Positions 16,552 to 25,011 are shown, counted from the stretch's first letter. The stretch: DNA of 64,000 nucleotides from Streptomyces griseoluteus (GCF_004784465.1 NZ_SRRU01000007.1:187091-251090), one strand, 5' to 3'. A program made the numbers and translations. The notes: a model not told the origin generated them from the letters alone.

Positions 16552-17892
16552 ATGCAGCCCAACACTCTGCTCGACGCGATCCTGGACGAGGCGGGGATCT
16601 CGCACGCCGGGCTCGCCGCACACGTCAACCAGGCGGGCCGCCGCCGGGGACTCGCCCTCAGATACGAACACACCGCCGTCGCCCGCTGGCTGAAGGGCCA
16701 GCGGCCGAGAGGCCAGGTGCCGGACCTGATCTGCGAGGTGCTCGCGGGACGGTTACGGCGCCCGGTCACGCTGGACGACATCGGTCTCGGCGTACCGGGT
16801 GAACCGGCCACCGCGCACGCCGGCTCGCTCTCCGGCTTCGTGGAGCGGGCCACCGCCCTGTGGCGCTCCGACGAACAGCAGCGCCCGCACGTCCTGGGCG
16901 CCCCCGCCGTCACCGGCACGCCCGCCGTGATGCCGGTGTGGGAGTGGGAGAACCCGCCGGAGGACGTCGACGTCTCGCGCGGCGGACACCTCCGGGTCAC
17001 CGAGGCCGACATCGGCACCCTGCGGGCGGCCCGCACCCACTACGAGCAGATGTACCGCAAGACGGGCGGGGTGGCGACCCGCACCCGCATCGTCGGCTTC
17101 CTCAACGCCGAGGCCGCGCCCCTGCTGCGCGGCAGCTACCCCGACGACACCGGCCGTCAACTGCACCGCGCCACCGGCGGGCTGGTGGCCGTCGCGGGCA
17201 TCTGCGCCTACGACTCCGACGCCCACGGCCTGGCCCAGCGCTACTTCCACCAGGCGCTGCGGCTGGCCAAGGCGAGCGGCGACCGGGGGCTGGGGGCGTA
17301 CGTGATAGCGCTGCTGGTCAACCAGTCGCTGTTCATGCGGGAGTACCGCCAGGCGGTCGCCTTCGCGGAGGCCGCGCTGCGTACGGCGGGCCGCCACATC
17401 ACCCCGGCGCTCGCCTCCGACCTGTACGCGATGCAGGCCAAGGCGTACGCGCACCTCGGTGACGGGGGCGGCGCGCTGTCCTGCATCCGGCGGGCGGAGT
17501 CGGCGGCCGGGCAGATCCGGCCGGGCACCGAGCCGGACGAGACGGGATACGTCCAGCCGGGCCTGGTGAACGTCCAGGTGGCGGAGGCGCTGCTGAGCCT
17601 CGGTGAGCTGTCGGCCGCGCGGGAGCACGCGGCGGCGGCCGTGGACACCCCGGCGCACGACCGGGGCCGGGTGCACCGGCTGGCGATGCTGAGCACGATC
17701 GAGCTGCGGCAGGGCAACGCCGACAAGGCGGTGGCGACGGCCGTGCAGATGGCCGAGCAGGCACGCGGCATGGAGTCCCAGCGGCTGCGCGACCGGCTCC
17801 GGGCGGTCCGCGAGTACCTGGTGCGCTGCGGCTCGGCCGGCACCGCGGACGCCGCGGAACTGATCGACGGCGCGCTGCGCGTCCCGCTGTAG
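16552..17892 (+). CDS. TPR-containing transcriptional regulator-like protein (TTA codon)
   Basis: A 446-residue protein. The first 80 residues (LLDAILDEAGISHAGLAAHVN, then YEHTAVARWLKGQRP) resemble a degenerate helix-turn-helix domain. The rest is helical with TPR-like repeats (GLAQRYFHQALRLAKAS, AVAFAEAALRTAGRH, AREHAAAAVDTPAHD). It resembles the NsdA-type Streptomyces regulators that repress development and antibiotic production. That assignment is from memory of the family. Leu68 is encoded by TTA (16753-16755), so translation should need the bldA tRNA. The ATG is preceded by GGGGGGCCACC. A perfect palindrome lies upstream. Confidence 0.8.
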   Translation: MQPNTLLDAILDEAGISHAGLAAHVNQAGRRRGLALRYEHTAVARWLKGQRPRGQVPDLICEVLAGRLRRPVTLDDIGLGVPGEPATAHAGSLSGFVERATALWRSDEQQRPHVLGAPAVTGTPAVMPVWEWENPPEDVDVSRGGHLRVTEADIGTLRAARTHYEQMYRKTGGVATRTRIVGFLNAEAAPLLRGSYPDDTGRQLHRATGGLVAVAGICAYDSDAHGLAQRYFHQALRLAKASGDRGLGAYVIALLVNQSLFMREYRQAVAFAEAALRTAGRHITPALASDLYAMQAKAYAHLGDGGGALSCIRRAESAAGQIRPGTEPDETGYVQPGLVNVQVAEALLSLGELSAAREHAAAAVDTPAHDRGRVHRLAMLSTIELRQGNADKAVATAVQMAEQARGMESQRLRDRLRAVREYLVRCGSAGTADAAELIDGALRVPL

Positions 17893-17988
17893 CGGGCGGG
17901 GGCGCGCGCCGCCGAAGCGAGCGCCCTGTAGGCCGGGAATAGTCCCTGCTGCGATATTGCCACTTACTCGGCGGAAGGTGGCAGAACC

Positions 17989-18528
17989 GTGCAGTGGACG
18001 AAACAGAACGAACAAACTGTGTACGCGAATCGCTGGTTCAGCGTCAATCTGGCGGATGTCGAGCTGCCCAACGGCTCACATCTGGACCACTTCCTGATCC
18101 GGCTCCGTCCGGTCGCCGTCGCCACGGTGGTCAACGAGGCCAACGAGGTCCTGTTGCTGTGGCGGCACCGCTTCATCACCGACAGCTGGGGCTGGGAACT
18201 GGCTGCCGGGGTCGTGGAGGACGGCGAGGACATCATGACCGCGGCCGCGCGGGAACTGGAGGAGGAGACCGGCTGGCGGCCGGGGCCTCTGCACCACCTG
18301 ATGAGTGTGGAGCCGTCCAACGGCCTCACCGACGCCCGGCACCACGTCTACTGGTCCGACCAGGGTGAGTACACCGGTCATCCCGTGGACGACTTCGAGT
18401 CGGACCGCCGTGAGTGGGTCCCGCTCAAACTCGTCCCCGACATGATCGCCCGAGGGGAGGTCCCGGCCGCCAACATGGCGGCCGCGTTACTCCTGCTGCA
18501 CCATCTCCGGCTCGTCGACGGTCAGTGA
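17989..18528 (+). CDS. NUDIX hydrolase (ADP-ribose pyrophosphatase-like, TTA codon)
   Basis: A 179-residue Nudix enzyme. The Nudix box at residues 74-96 (GVVEDGEDIMTAAARELEEE...GW) is complete: G-x5-E-x7-REL-x-EE-x-G-W. It would hydrolyse a nucleoside diphosphate linked to another group, with ADP-ribose the best guess. The GTG start has GGAAGGTGGCAG upstream. Leu167 is encoded by TTA (18487-18489), making it a second bldA-dependent gene next to the TPR regulator. Its stop overlaps the 3' end of the convergent gene (TGA at 18526-18528 against TCA at 18522-18524). Confidence 0.93.
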   Translation: MQWTKQNEQTVYANRWFSVNLADVELPNGSHLDHFLIRLRPVAVATVVNEANEVLLLWRHRFITDSWGWELAAGVVEDGEDIMTAAARELEEETGWRPGPLHHLMSVEPSNGLTDARHHVYWSDQGEYTGHPVDDFESDRREWVPLKLVPDMIARGEVPAANMAAALLLLHHLRLVDGQ

Positions 18529-18779
18529 GCCAGCGCCTGCCAGACGGCGACGGCGAGCGCCCCCAGGGCGGTGAGCGCGGCCACCGAGGTCAGTGGCCAA
18601 CGGGCGTGTTCGAGGGACTTCACCCGGGAGTTCAGCTCGTCCAGCTCCTTGGCGGTCTCCTCGGTACGGTGACTGAGCAGGGCCAGCCCGCCTTCGACGC
18701 GCGCGTAGGCGACGTCGAGGCGGCGGCGTAACTCGGCCAGTTCTCCGTGAACCACGGCCTGCTCCGGTTCGACGGTCAC
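18522..18779 (-). CDS. small coiled-coil tail-anchored membrane protein (TTA codon)
   Basis: An 85-residue protein. Residues 10-58 form a charged coiled coil (ELAELRRRLDVAYARVEGG, then RTEETAKELDELNSRVKSLEHA). A C-terminal transmembrane helix (SVAALTALGALAVAVWQAL) ends the chain, so it is probably tail-anchored with its coil in the cytosol. The GTG at 18779 is chosen because GAGAGGAG lies 7 nt before it. One Leu is encoded by TTA (complement of 18729-18731), the third such gene in a row. The function is unknown. The palindrome TGCATGCGCATGCA lies 46 bp upstream. Confidence 0.75.
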   Translation of the reverse strand: MTVEPEQAVVHGELAELRRRLDVAYARVEGGLALLSHRTEETAKELDELNSRVKSLEHARWPLTSVAALTALGALAVAVWQALAH

Positions 18780-18824
18780 GGGTCCACTCCTCTCAGTGGT
18801 CGGACGGGACGACTCCGCATCCCT

Positions 18825-18838
18825 TGCATGCGCATGCA
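18825..18838 (-). promoter_or_regulatory. 14-bp palindrome upstream of the small membrane protein gene
   Basis: TGCATGCGCATGCA is a perfect palindrome located 46 bp upstream of the start at 18779. It is AT-richer than its surroundings, as expected of an operator. Confidence 0.4.
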
Positions 18839-18917
18839 GAGTCAACCGCCCTGGTGGGCCCGTGGGGAGCGTGTGCGAACGGCATATGCGAGCCCCCGGC
18901 GCACACGGAGTGTGAAA

Positions 18918-18957
18918 CACATGGACCCGGCACTCATATGAGTGCCGGGTCCATGTG
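18918..18957. terminator. perfect 40-bp palindrome, probable bidirectional terminator
   Basis: The 20-bp arms 18918-18937 and 18938-18957 are exact reverse complements with no spacer (centre ACTCATATGAGT, outer CACATGGACCCGG). It lies 35 bp after the stop of the minus-strand dehydrogenase and before the upstream region of the next minus-strand gene. Termination between them is the simplest role. Confidence 0.75.
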
Positions 18958-18991
18958 CGATCGACACGTGTGCGATCACCGCACAGTCTGC

Positions 18992-19864
18992 TCAGTACGT
19001 GTAGAAGCCCGACCCGGACTTCCGGCCCAGCCGGCCCGCCTCGACCATGCGCTGGAGCAGCGGGGGAGCGGCGTACAGGGGCTCCTTGTACTCGGCGTAC
19101 ATGGAGTTGGCGATCGAGACGATCGTGTCCAGGCCGATGAGGTCGGAGAGCTTCAGGGGGCCCATCGGGTGGGCGCAGCCCATCTCCATGCCGTTGTCGA
19201 TGTCCTCACGGCTGGCGATGCCGGACTCGAACATGCGGATCGCGGAGAGGAGGTACGGCACCAGCAGCGCGTTGACGACGAAGCCGGAGCGGTCCTGCGC
19301 GCGGATGGCGTGCTTGCCCAGCGTCTTCTCGGCGAAGATCTGCGCCCGGCTGAGCGTGCCCTCGGAGGTGGTGAGGGCCGGGATCAGCTCGACCAGGTTC
19401 TGCACCGGGGCCGGGTTGAAGAAGTGGATGCCGATCACGTGGTCGGGGCGCGAGGTGGCGACCGCCAGCTTGACCAGGGGGATGGAGGAGGTGTTGGAGG
19501 CCAGGATCGCGTCCGGGCGGGTCACCACCTGGTCGAGCACCTGGAAGATCTCCGTCTTCACCTGCTCGTTCTCCACCACGGCCTCGATCACCAGATCGCG
19601 GTCGGCGAACTCGCCCAGGTCGGTGGTGAAGCTCAGCCGGGAGAGGGCCGCGTCGCGCTCCTCCTCGCTGATCTTGCCGCGCTCGGCCGCCTTGGCCAGG
19701 GAGTTGTGCAGCCGGGTGCGGCCGTACTCCAGGGCGTCGCCGGTGGTCTCGGCGACCTTCACGTCCAGTCCCGCGCGTGCGCACACCTCGGCGATGCCCG
19801 CGCCCATCTGGCCGCAGCCCACGACTCCGACGCGCGAGATGTCTCCGGCTCGGAAGTCCGTCAC
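18992..19864 (-). CDS. 3-hydroxybutyryl-CoA dehydrogenase
   Basis: A 290-residue NAD(P)-dependent 3-hydroxyacyl-CoA dehydrogenase. The Rossmann motif is GVVGCGQMGAGIAEVCARAG. The substrate-binding segment is SNTSSIPLVKLA, with the catalytic His in GIHFFNPAPVQNLVELIP. The C-terminal domain starts near KDR-like AQDRSGFVVNALLVPYL and includes MGPLKLSDLIGLDT. It interconverts acetoacetyl-CoA and 3-hydroxybutyryl-CoA in short-chain acyl-CoA metabolism. The GTG at 19864 is chosen because AAGGGGACGAT lies before it. A longer frame upstream lacks the family match. Confidence 0.93.
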   Translation of the reverse strand: MTDFRAGDISRVGVVGCGQMGAGIAEVCARAGLDVKVAETTGDALEYGRTRLHNSLAKAAERGKISEEERDAALSRLSFTTDLGEFADRDLVIEAVVENEQVKTEIFQVLDQVVTRPDAILASNTSSIPLVKLAVATSRPDHVIGIHFFNPAPVQNLVELIPALTTSEGTLSRAQIFAEKTLGKHAIRAQDRSGFVVNALLVPYLLSAIRMFESGIASREDIDNGMEMGCAHPMGPLKLSDLIGLDTIVSIANSMYAEYKEPLYAAPPLLQRMVEAGRLGRKSGSGFYTY

Positions 19865-20033
19865 ATCGTCCCCTTCGCTGGTTCTCCGGCTCGTGCAGGG
19901 CGTCCGGATTCGGTGCCTGCTCCGATCGTGCACGTTACCGCCAAGTATCGATGATCGATCGACGGGGTAGGGACAAGCCGTGCCCCGGGGACGATCCGTC
20001 ACGGGGCGGACCCGGAGCGTGGGGGAGGTACCG

Positions 20034-21290
20034 ATGGCGGCTCGCGCGGTGACCGGGACGCGTACGGGGGTGGCGGCCGTCTCGCGGCGGACGCTCGCCC
20101 TGGGCGCGCTGGCCGCTCTGGCGACGGCCGGGAGCACCCCGGCGTACGCCTCCGGTCGGCACCGCCGGGAAATGCGCGGGGTCTGGCTCGCCACGGTCGC
20201 GGGTCGGGACTGGCCCTCGCGGCCGGGGCTCCCGCCCGAGGAGCAGCGGGCCGAGCTGGTCGCCCACCTCGACCGGGCGGTGGCCGACCGGCTGAACACC
20301 GTGATCTTCCAGGTGCGCCCGACCGCCGACGCCCTGTGGCCCTCGCCGTACGAGCCCTGGTCGGAGTACCTGACCGGCACGCAGGGCCGCGACCCCGGCT
20401 GGGACCCGCTGGGCACCGCCGTGCGCGAGGCCCATGCGCGCGGCCTGGAGCTGCACGCGTGGTTCAACCCGTACCGCATCGCCAACCACACCGACCCCGG
20501 CCGGCTCACCCCGGACCACCCGGCCCGGCTCCATCCGGAGTGGGTGGTGCCCTACGGCGGCAAGCTGTACTACAACCCCGGCCTGCCCGAGGTCCGGCGC
20601 TTCGTCCGGGTGGCCATGCTGGACGCGGTCGCCAAGTACCCCGTGGACGCGGTGCACTTCGACGACTACTTCTACCCGTACCCGGTCGCCGGGCAGACCT
20701 TCGACGACGATGCCGCCTACGACGCGTACGGCGGCGGCTTCGAGGACCGGGCCGCCTGGCGGCGCGACAACATCGACCGGCTGGTGCGGGAGGTCGGGGC
20801 GGGCATCCGCCGGGTACGGCCCGGCACCCGCTTCGGGATCAGTCCCTTCGGCGTCTGGCGCAACGCAGCGACCGACCCGCACGGCTCCGACACCCGGGCG
20901 GGCGTGCAGACGTACGACGACCTGTACGCGGACACCCGGAAGTGGGTGCGCGAGCACTGGATCGACTACATCGTCCCGCAGATCTACTGGAACATCGGCT
21001 TCTCGGCCGCCGACTACGCCAAGCTCCTCGACTGGTGGGCGGCCGAGGCCGCGGGCACCCGGACCCGGCTGTACGTGGGAGAGGCGCTCTACAAGGCGGG
21101 CGCGGCGGGACAACCCCCCGCCTGGCAGGACCCCGCCGAACTTTCCCGGCATCTCACCCTGGCCGATGAATATCCGCAGGTGCGCGGGCATGTCTTCTTC
21201 GCCGCCCAGGACTTGGCCCGCGATCCGCTGGGCGCGATGGCACGGGTGGTCGCCGACCACTACCGCCGGCCGGCGAGCCCCCCGCGCTGA
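20034..21290 (+). CDS. secreted glycosyl hydrolase-like 10 (DUF187) protein with Tat signal
   Basis: A 418-residue exported protein. The N-terminus carries a twin-arginine signal (SRRTLALGALAALATAG) cleaved near PAYA-SG. The mature part has the GHL10 start EMRGVWLATVAGRDWPS and YYNPGLPEVRRFVR. HFDDYFYPYPV carries acidic candidates for catalysis. IDYIVPQIYWNIGF is also present. It probably acts on a wall or extracellular polysaccharide, with the substrate unknown. ATG 20034 is preceded by GGGGGAGG at good spacing, which decides it over a GTG 54 bp upstream. Confidence 0.9.
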   Translation: MAARAVTGTRTGVAAVSRRTLALGALAALATAGSTPAYASGRHRREMRGVWLATVAGRDWPSRPGLPPEEQRAELVAHLDRAVADRLNTVIFQVRPTADALWPSPYEPWSEYLTGTQGRDPGWDPLGTAVREAHARGLELHAWFNPYRIANHTDPGRLTPDHPARLHPEWVVPYGGKLYYNPGLPEVRRFVRVAMLDAVAKYPVDAVHFDDYFYPYPVAGQTFDDDAAYDAYGGGFEDRAAWRRDNIDRLVREVGAGIRRVRPGTRFGISPFGVWRNAATDPHGSDTRAGVQTYDDLYADTRKWVREHWIDYIVPQIYWNIGFSAADYAKLLDWWAAEAAGTRTRLYVGEALYKAGAAGQPPAWQDPAELSRHLTLADEYPQVRGHVFFAAQDLARDPLGAMARVVADHYRRPASPPR

Positions 21291-21305
21291 CCCCGTTGTG
21301 TTCCG

Positions 21306-21503
21306 CTAGCTCGTCTCGTCCTCGTGGTGGCGGACCTGGCAGTCCGGGCCGGGCGACATGATGGCCTCGTGCCCGTCCTCGAAGCGGACGCGGTAGGGCG
21401 GTTCGCCCTCCTGGCCGATCACTTCGACCACTTCGGTGACCTGATCGTGTTGGCCGACCACCCGTCCGTGCTGGACAAGGTGGTCGCCCTTCGTAGCGCG
21501 CAT
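21306..21503 (-). CDS. DUF1918 domain-containing protein
   Basis: A 65-residue soluble protein. The motifs HGRVVGQHDQVTEVVEVIGQEGEPPYRVRFEDGH and a C-terminal PGPDC match the DUF1918 family of small SH3-like proteins common in actinobacteria. The function is unknown. It follows the EamA transporter gene on the same strand with a 19-bp gap and may share its transcript. Confidence 0.85.
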   Translation of the reverse strand: MRATKGDHLVQHGRVVGQHDQVTEVVEVIGQEGEPPYRVRFEDGHEAIMSPGPDCQVRHHEDETS

Positions 21504-21522
21504 GGTGAGGCCCTCCTCACGG

Positions 21523-22434
21523 TCACGACCGTTGGGTGATGGCGATGCACACGAGCACGGCGACCGCGGTCACCGGGGCCGCCGCAGGGACGTGCTCGCC
21601 CAGTAGCAGTGCCGACCACACCAGTGTGAGCAGGGGCTGGGCCAACTGCAACTGGCTGGCCCGCGGGATGCCGACGGCCGCCATGCCCCGGTACCAGAGG
21701 AGCAGCCCGAGGAACTGCGAGCCCACCGCCACCCACAGCACCCCGGCGATCCCGTGCGCGGTGAGCCGCACCGGCTCGTGCCCCAGCGCCACCGCGGTGC
21801 CGAGCGCGCTCAGCGGCAGGCACAGCACCAGCGCCCAGCCGATGACCTGCCAGCCCGGCATGACCCGGGCGAGCCGGCCGCCCTCGGTGTACCCGGCCGC
21901 GCAGATCAGCAGGGCCGCGAAGAGATAGACGTCCGCCCTGGTCAGGGCGCCGCCGCTCTGGGTGACCGTGAACGCCGCGACGGCCGCCGCGCCGGCCAGG
22001 GCCGCCGTCCAGAAGCGACGCGAGGGGCGTACGCCGGTGCGCAGGGCGGACACCGCGGCGGTGGTCAGGGGCAGCAGGCCCACGACGACGGCCGCGTGCG
22101 CGGTGGTCGAGGTCTGGAGCGCGAGCGTGGTCAGCAGCGGGAAACCCAGCACCGTGCCGATCCCGACCATCGCCAGCCCCGGCAGATGGCGGGCCGCGGG
22201 CAGCGGCACACGCAGAAGCAGCAGGCAGGCGCCCGCGACCAGGGCCGCGAGGACACCCCGGACCGCCACGAGCGACCAGGGCCCGAAGCTCTCCAGACCC
22301 CAGGCGGTGGCCGGGAAGGTGAGGGAGAAGGCGACGACACCGAGGGCCGCCTGGCCGGTGCCCACGAGGAGGGGCTCGCGGGGTGCGGTGACTGCTATCG
22401 CGGTCGTATCGGTAGCGCTACTCTGTGCTCTCAT
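21523..22434 (-). CDS. EamA/DMT family transporter
   Basis: A 303-residue integral membrane protein. About ten hydrophobic helices are arranged as two repeated EamA halves (first half ALGVVAFSLTFPATAWGLE, second half GVLWVAVGSQFLGLLLWYRGMAA). Such proteins export amino acids or other small metabolites. Its ATG (complement 22432-22434) overlaps the ATG of the divergent MocR-type regulator gene by two bases, so the regulator is the likely controller. The cargo is not known. Confidence 0.9.
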   Translation of the reverse strand: MRAQSSATDTTAIAVTAPREPLLVGTGQAALGVVAFSLTFPATAWGLESFGPWSLVAVRGVLAALVAGACLLLLRVPLPAARHLPGLAMVGIGTVLGFPLLTTLALQTSTTAHAAVVVGLLPLTTAAVSALRTGVRPSRRFWTAALAGAAAVAAFTVTQSGGALTRADVYLFAALLICAAGYTEGGRLARVMPGWQVIGWALVLCLPLSALGTAVALGHEPVRLTAHGIAGVLWVAVGSQFLGLLLWYRGMAAVGIPRASQLQLAQPLLTLVWSALLLGEHVPAAAPVTAVAVLVCIAITQRS

Positions 22435-22440
22435 GAACGA
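22419..22440. promoter_or_regulatory. divergent start region sharing one CATG
   Basis: The starts of the EamA gene (minus) and the MocR gene (plus) share bases 22433-22434. TACTCT (22419-22424) precedes the plus-strand ATG by 8 nt. On the minus strand a TACGCT precedes its ATG by 5 nt. Both spacings fit leaderless or nearly leaderless transcripts. Confidence 0.4.
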
Positions 22441-23866
22441 GCGTAGCAGTGTGCGAGAGCTGGCGGAACAGTTGCGTAGAGAGCTGGACCGCTACTCACC
22501 TGGTGGAAAGCTCCCGTCCAGCCGCGCGCTGGTCGAGCGGTTCCGGGTCAGCCCGGTGACCGTCTCCCGTGCACTGGCCCAGCTCGCCGCCGAGGGCCTG
22601 GTCGTCACCCGGCCCGGCGCGGGCGCCTTCCGGGCCGGGCCGCGCGCCGCGACCCCGCCCGCCGGGGACACCTCCTGGCAGGAGGTCGCGCTGAGCGCCG
22701 ACGCCGCCGGAGACGTCGTACCGCGCACCGTGGACGCCTCCGGGGTCATGGTCTCGCTGCCCGCGCCGCCGCCCGGAGTGCTGGAGCTGAGCGGCGGCTA
22801 CCCGCACCCCGGCCTCCAGCCCGAGCAGGCCATGGCCGCCGCGCTCGCCCGCGCCGGACGGCGGCCCGGCGCCTGGGGCAGGCCGCCGCTGGAGGGGCTG
22901 CCCGAGCTGCGGGAGTGGTTCGCCCGCGGCATCGGCGGGTCCGTCACCGCCGCCGAGGTGCTCATCGCGGCCGGCGGCCAGTCCGCGCTGGCCACCGCGC
23001 TGCGCGCGCTCGCCCCGCCCGGCGCGCCGGTCCTGGTCGAGTCGCCCACCTACCCCGGCATGCTGGACCTCGCCCGCGCCGCCGGCCTGCGGCCCGTACC
23101 GGTGCCGGTCGACGCCGACGGCGTACGCCCCGACCTGCTGGCCGACGCCTTCCGCGCCACCGGGGCCCGCGTCTTCGTCTGCCAGCCCCTGTTCCAGAAC
23201 CCGACCGGCGCCGTGCTCGCCCCCCACCGCCGCGCCGAGGTGCTGCGCATCGCCCGCGCCTCGGGGGCCTTCGTCATCGAGGACGACTTCGTACGCCGTC
23301 TCGCGCACGCCGACGCGCCCGAACTGCCCCGGCCGCTGGCGGCGGACGACCCGGACGGGGTCGTGGTGCACGTCGGCTCGCTCACCAAGGCGACCTCGCC
23401 CAGCTTCCGGGTGGCCGCCCTCGCCGCGCGCGGGCCCGTACTGGAACGCCTGCGCGCCATCCAGGTCGTGGACAGCTTCTTCGTGCCCCGGCCGCTCCAG
23501 GAGGCGGCGCTCGAACTCGTCGGCTCACCGGCGTGGCCGCGCCATCTGCGGTCGCTGTCGGCCGAGTTGGCGGTACGCCGGGAGGCGATGACCGGGGCAC
23601 TCGGACTGCATCTGCCCGAACTCGCCCTGCCGCACATCCCGTTCGGCGGCTTCCACCTCTGGCTCCGGCTGCCCGACGGCGTCACGGAGTCCGCGCTGAC
23701 CGCCGCCGCGTTGCGCGCGGGCATCTCCGTCACCCCCGGCCGGCCCTACTTCAGCGCCGAACCCCCGGCGGCCCATCTCCGGCTGAGCTTCGCCGCGGTC
23801 GCGAGCACGGGGGAGATCGCGGAGGGGGTGCGGCGGCTGCGGTCGGCGTGGGACGAAGTGCGGTGA
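22433..23866 (+). CDS. MocR/GntR family transcriptional regulator with aminotransferase domain
   Basis: A 477-residue fusion. The N-terminal GntR winged helix (residues 1-70: SVRELAEQLRRELDRYSPG, PSSRALVERFRVSPVTVSRAL) is joined to a fold-type I aminotransferase-like domain. The domain has QPLFQNPTGAVLAPHRR, ViEDDFV and SLTKATSPSFRVAA with the PLP lysine. Such proteins sense pyridoxal phosphate or an amino-containing ligand and regulate a divergent gene, here the EamA exporter. No ribosome binding site precedes the ATG, which fits leaderless translation. A conventional aminotransferase role is less likely given the HTH. Confidence 0.92.
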   Translation: MNERSSVRELAEQLRRELDRYSPGGKLPSSRALVERFRVSPVTVSRALAQLAAEGLVVTRPGAGAFRAGPRAATPPAGDTSWQEVALSADAAGDVVPRTVDASGVMVSLPAPPPGVLELSGGYPHPGLQPEQAMAAALARAGRRPGAWGRPPLEGLPELREWFARGIGGSVTAAEVLIAAGGQSALATALRALAPPGAPVLVESPTYPGMLDLARAAGLRPVPVPVDADGVRPDLLADAFRATGARVFVCQPLFQNPTGAVLAPHRRAEVLRIARASGAFVIEDDFVRRLAHADAPELPRPLAADDPDGVVVHVGSLTKATSPSFRVAALAARGPVLERLRAIQVVDSFFVPRPLQEAALELVGSPAWPRHLRSLSAELAVRREAMTGALGLHLPELALPHIPFGGFHLWLRLPDGVTESALTAAALRAGISVTPGRPYFSAEPPAAHLRLSFAAVASTGEIAEGVRRLRSAWDEVR

Positions 23867-23989
23867 ACTCGACCAAATCGAAGCGGAAACGGGGCGTCGA
23901 GACAGCGGGGACGGTGTTTTCCGGTCACCCTCACAGTGGCCCGCGTGATGGCTCTTGACCGGCCCCCGTACGGGGATCACCATCACCGC

Positions 23990-24583
23990 ATGCCACTTCG
24001 GGTGACGTTCGTGGCCGCAGCGCACGGTTCCCCGTCGCACGCGGAGCGGTTCCAGGACGACCGGCCGCTGGACCAGGCGGGCTGGGACGAGGTGCAGCGC
24101 GCCGTCGGGTATCTGCTGCCGCTCGCGGCCGCCGAGTTGCGCTACTGCTCCCCGACCCCACGCAGCCGCGCCACCGGCGATGCGCTCGGGTACGCCCCGC
24201 TCTCCCAGCTGGCCCTGCGCGACTGCGACATGGGGCGCTGGCGGGGGCTGACCCTGGCCGAGGCGATGGCCCGCGAGCCGCAGACGGTGGACGCCTGGCT
24301 CGCCGACCCGAGGGCCAGCCCGCACGGCGGCGAGTCGATGCTCGCCTTCATCTCACGGGTGGGCGGCTGGCTCGACACCCGGCCCGGCGACGACCACGCC
24401 CGCATCGTCGCCGTGGCCGAACCGGCCGTGATCCGCGCGGCCCTCGTCTACGCCCTCCAGGCACCGCCGTCCGCCTTCTGGAGCATCGACGTACGGCCGC
24501 TCTCCACGATCACCGTCGCCGGCCGCGCGGGCCGCTGGACCCTGCGGCTGGACGCGGTGTCGCCTCAGCCCTCGCGCACGTAG
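23990..24583 (+). CDS. histidine phosphatase-family protein with degenerate active site
   Basis: A 197-residue protein with the phosphoglycerate-mutase-like fold. SPTPRSRATGDAL, CDMGRWRGLTLAEA and SPHGGESMLAF are all recognisable. The N-terminal RHG motif reads AAHGS, so the conserved Arg is Ala. The second catalytic His near the C-terminus is replaced in VAVAEPAVIRAAL. It may bind a phosphorylated ligand without hydrolysing it, or use altered chemistry. ATG 23990 is preferred, and a GTG 54 bp upstream is possible. It converges on and overlaps the DUF6314-like gene by 19 bp. Confidence 0.8.
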   Translation: MPLRVTFVAAAHGSPSHAERFQDDRPLDQAGWDEVQRAVGYLLPLAAAELRYCSPTPRSRATGDALGYAPLSQLALRDCDMGRWRGLTLAEAMAREPQTVDAWLADPRASPHGGESMLAFISRVGGWLDTRPGDDHARIVAVAEPAVIRAALVYALQAPPSAFWSIDVRPLSTITVAGRAGRWTLRLDAVSPQPSRT

Positions 24584-25011
24584 TCCGTGGTGAGCACGAG
24601 GTCCTTCTTCGGGCCGCCGACCCGCCACACCGAACGCCAGTGGTCGGCGTCGGTCACGGTGAACTCGCCCCGGTAGAAGTCGGCCGCGCAGGGGTGCCCG
24701 GCGATGTGCCGCGCGCTGCGCAGGTCCAGGTCGTGGAAGGGCCGTCCGTCCGCGAACCGCACGTCCGCCGTGCCCGGCTCCGCCCCCGCCATGAACCGCA
24801 GTGTCCGTGTCGCGGGCCGCGTCACGCCCTGCCAGGTGAACTCCCCGGCCTCCTCGTGCAGCAACCCGCCGTCCAGCGGGCTGAATTCGGTGTGCCCGGC
24901 GAAGTACCCCTCGTCCGCGCCCGCGAGGTCCCGCACGGTACGGGTCACCCGCCACCGCCCGGCGAGGAACCCGAGCGTGTCGGCCACCGGCCGGCACTCG
25001 CCGCCCGTCAC
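24565..25011 (-). CDS. DUF6314-like protein
   Basis: A 148-residue soluble protein. FLAGRWRVTRTVRDL near the start, the GHTEFSPLDGGLLHEEAGEFTWQG segment and the C-terminal VWRVGGPKKDLVLTTDYVRE suggest a small beta-barrel of the DUF6314 type. The function is unknown. GTG 25011 follows an excellent AGGAGG, which sets the start. It overlaps the upstream small membrane gene by 4 bp (GTGA), so the pair is coupled. Confidence 0.75.
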   Translation of the reverse strand: MTGGECRPVADTLGFLAGRWRVTRTVRDLAGADEGYFAGHTEFSPLDGGLLHEEAGEFTWQGVTRPATRTLRFMAGAEPGTADVRFADGRPFHDLDLRSARHIAGHPCAADFYRGEFTVTDADHWRSVWRVGGPKKDLVLTTDYVREG

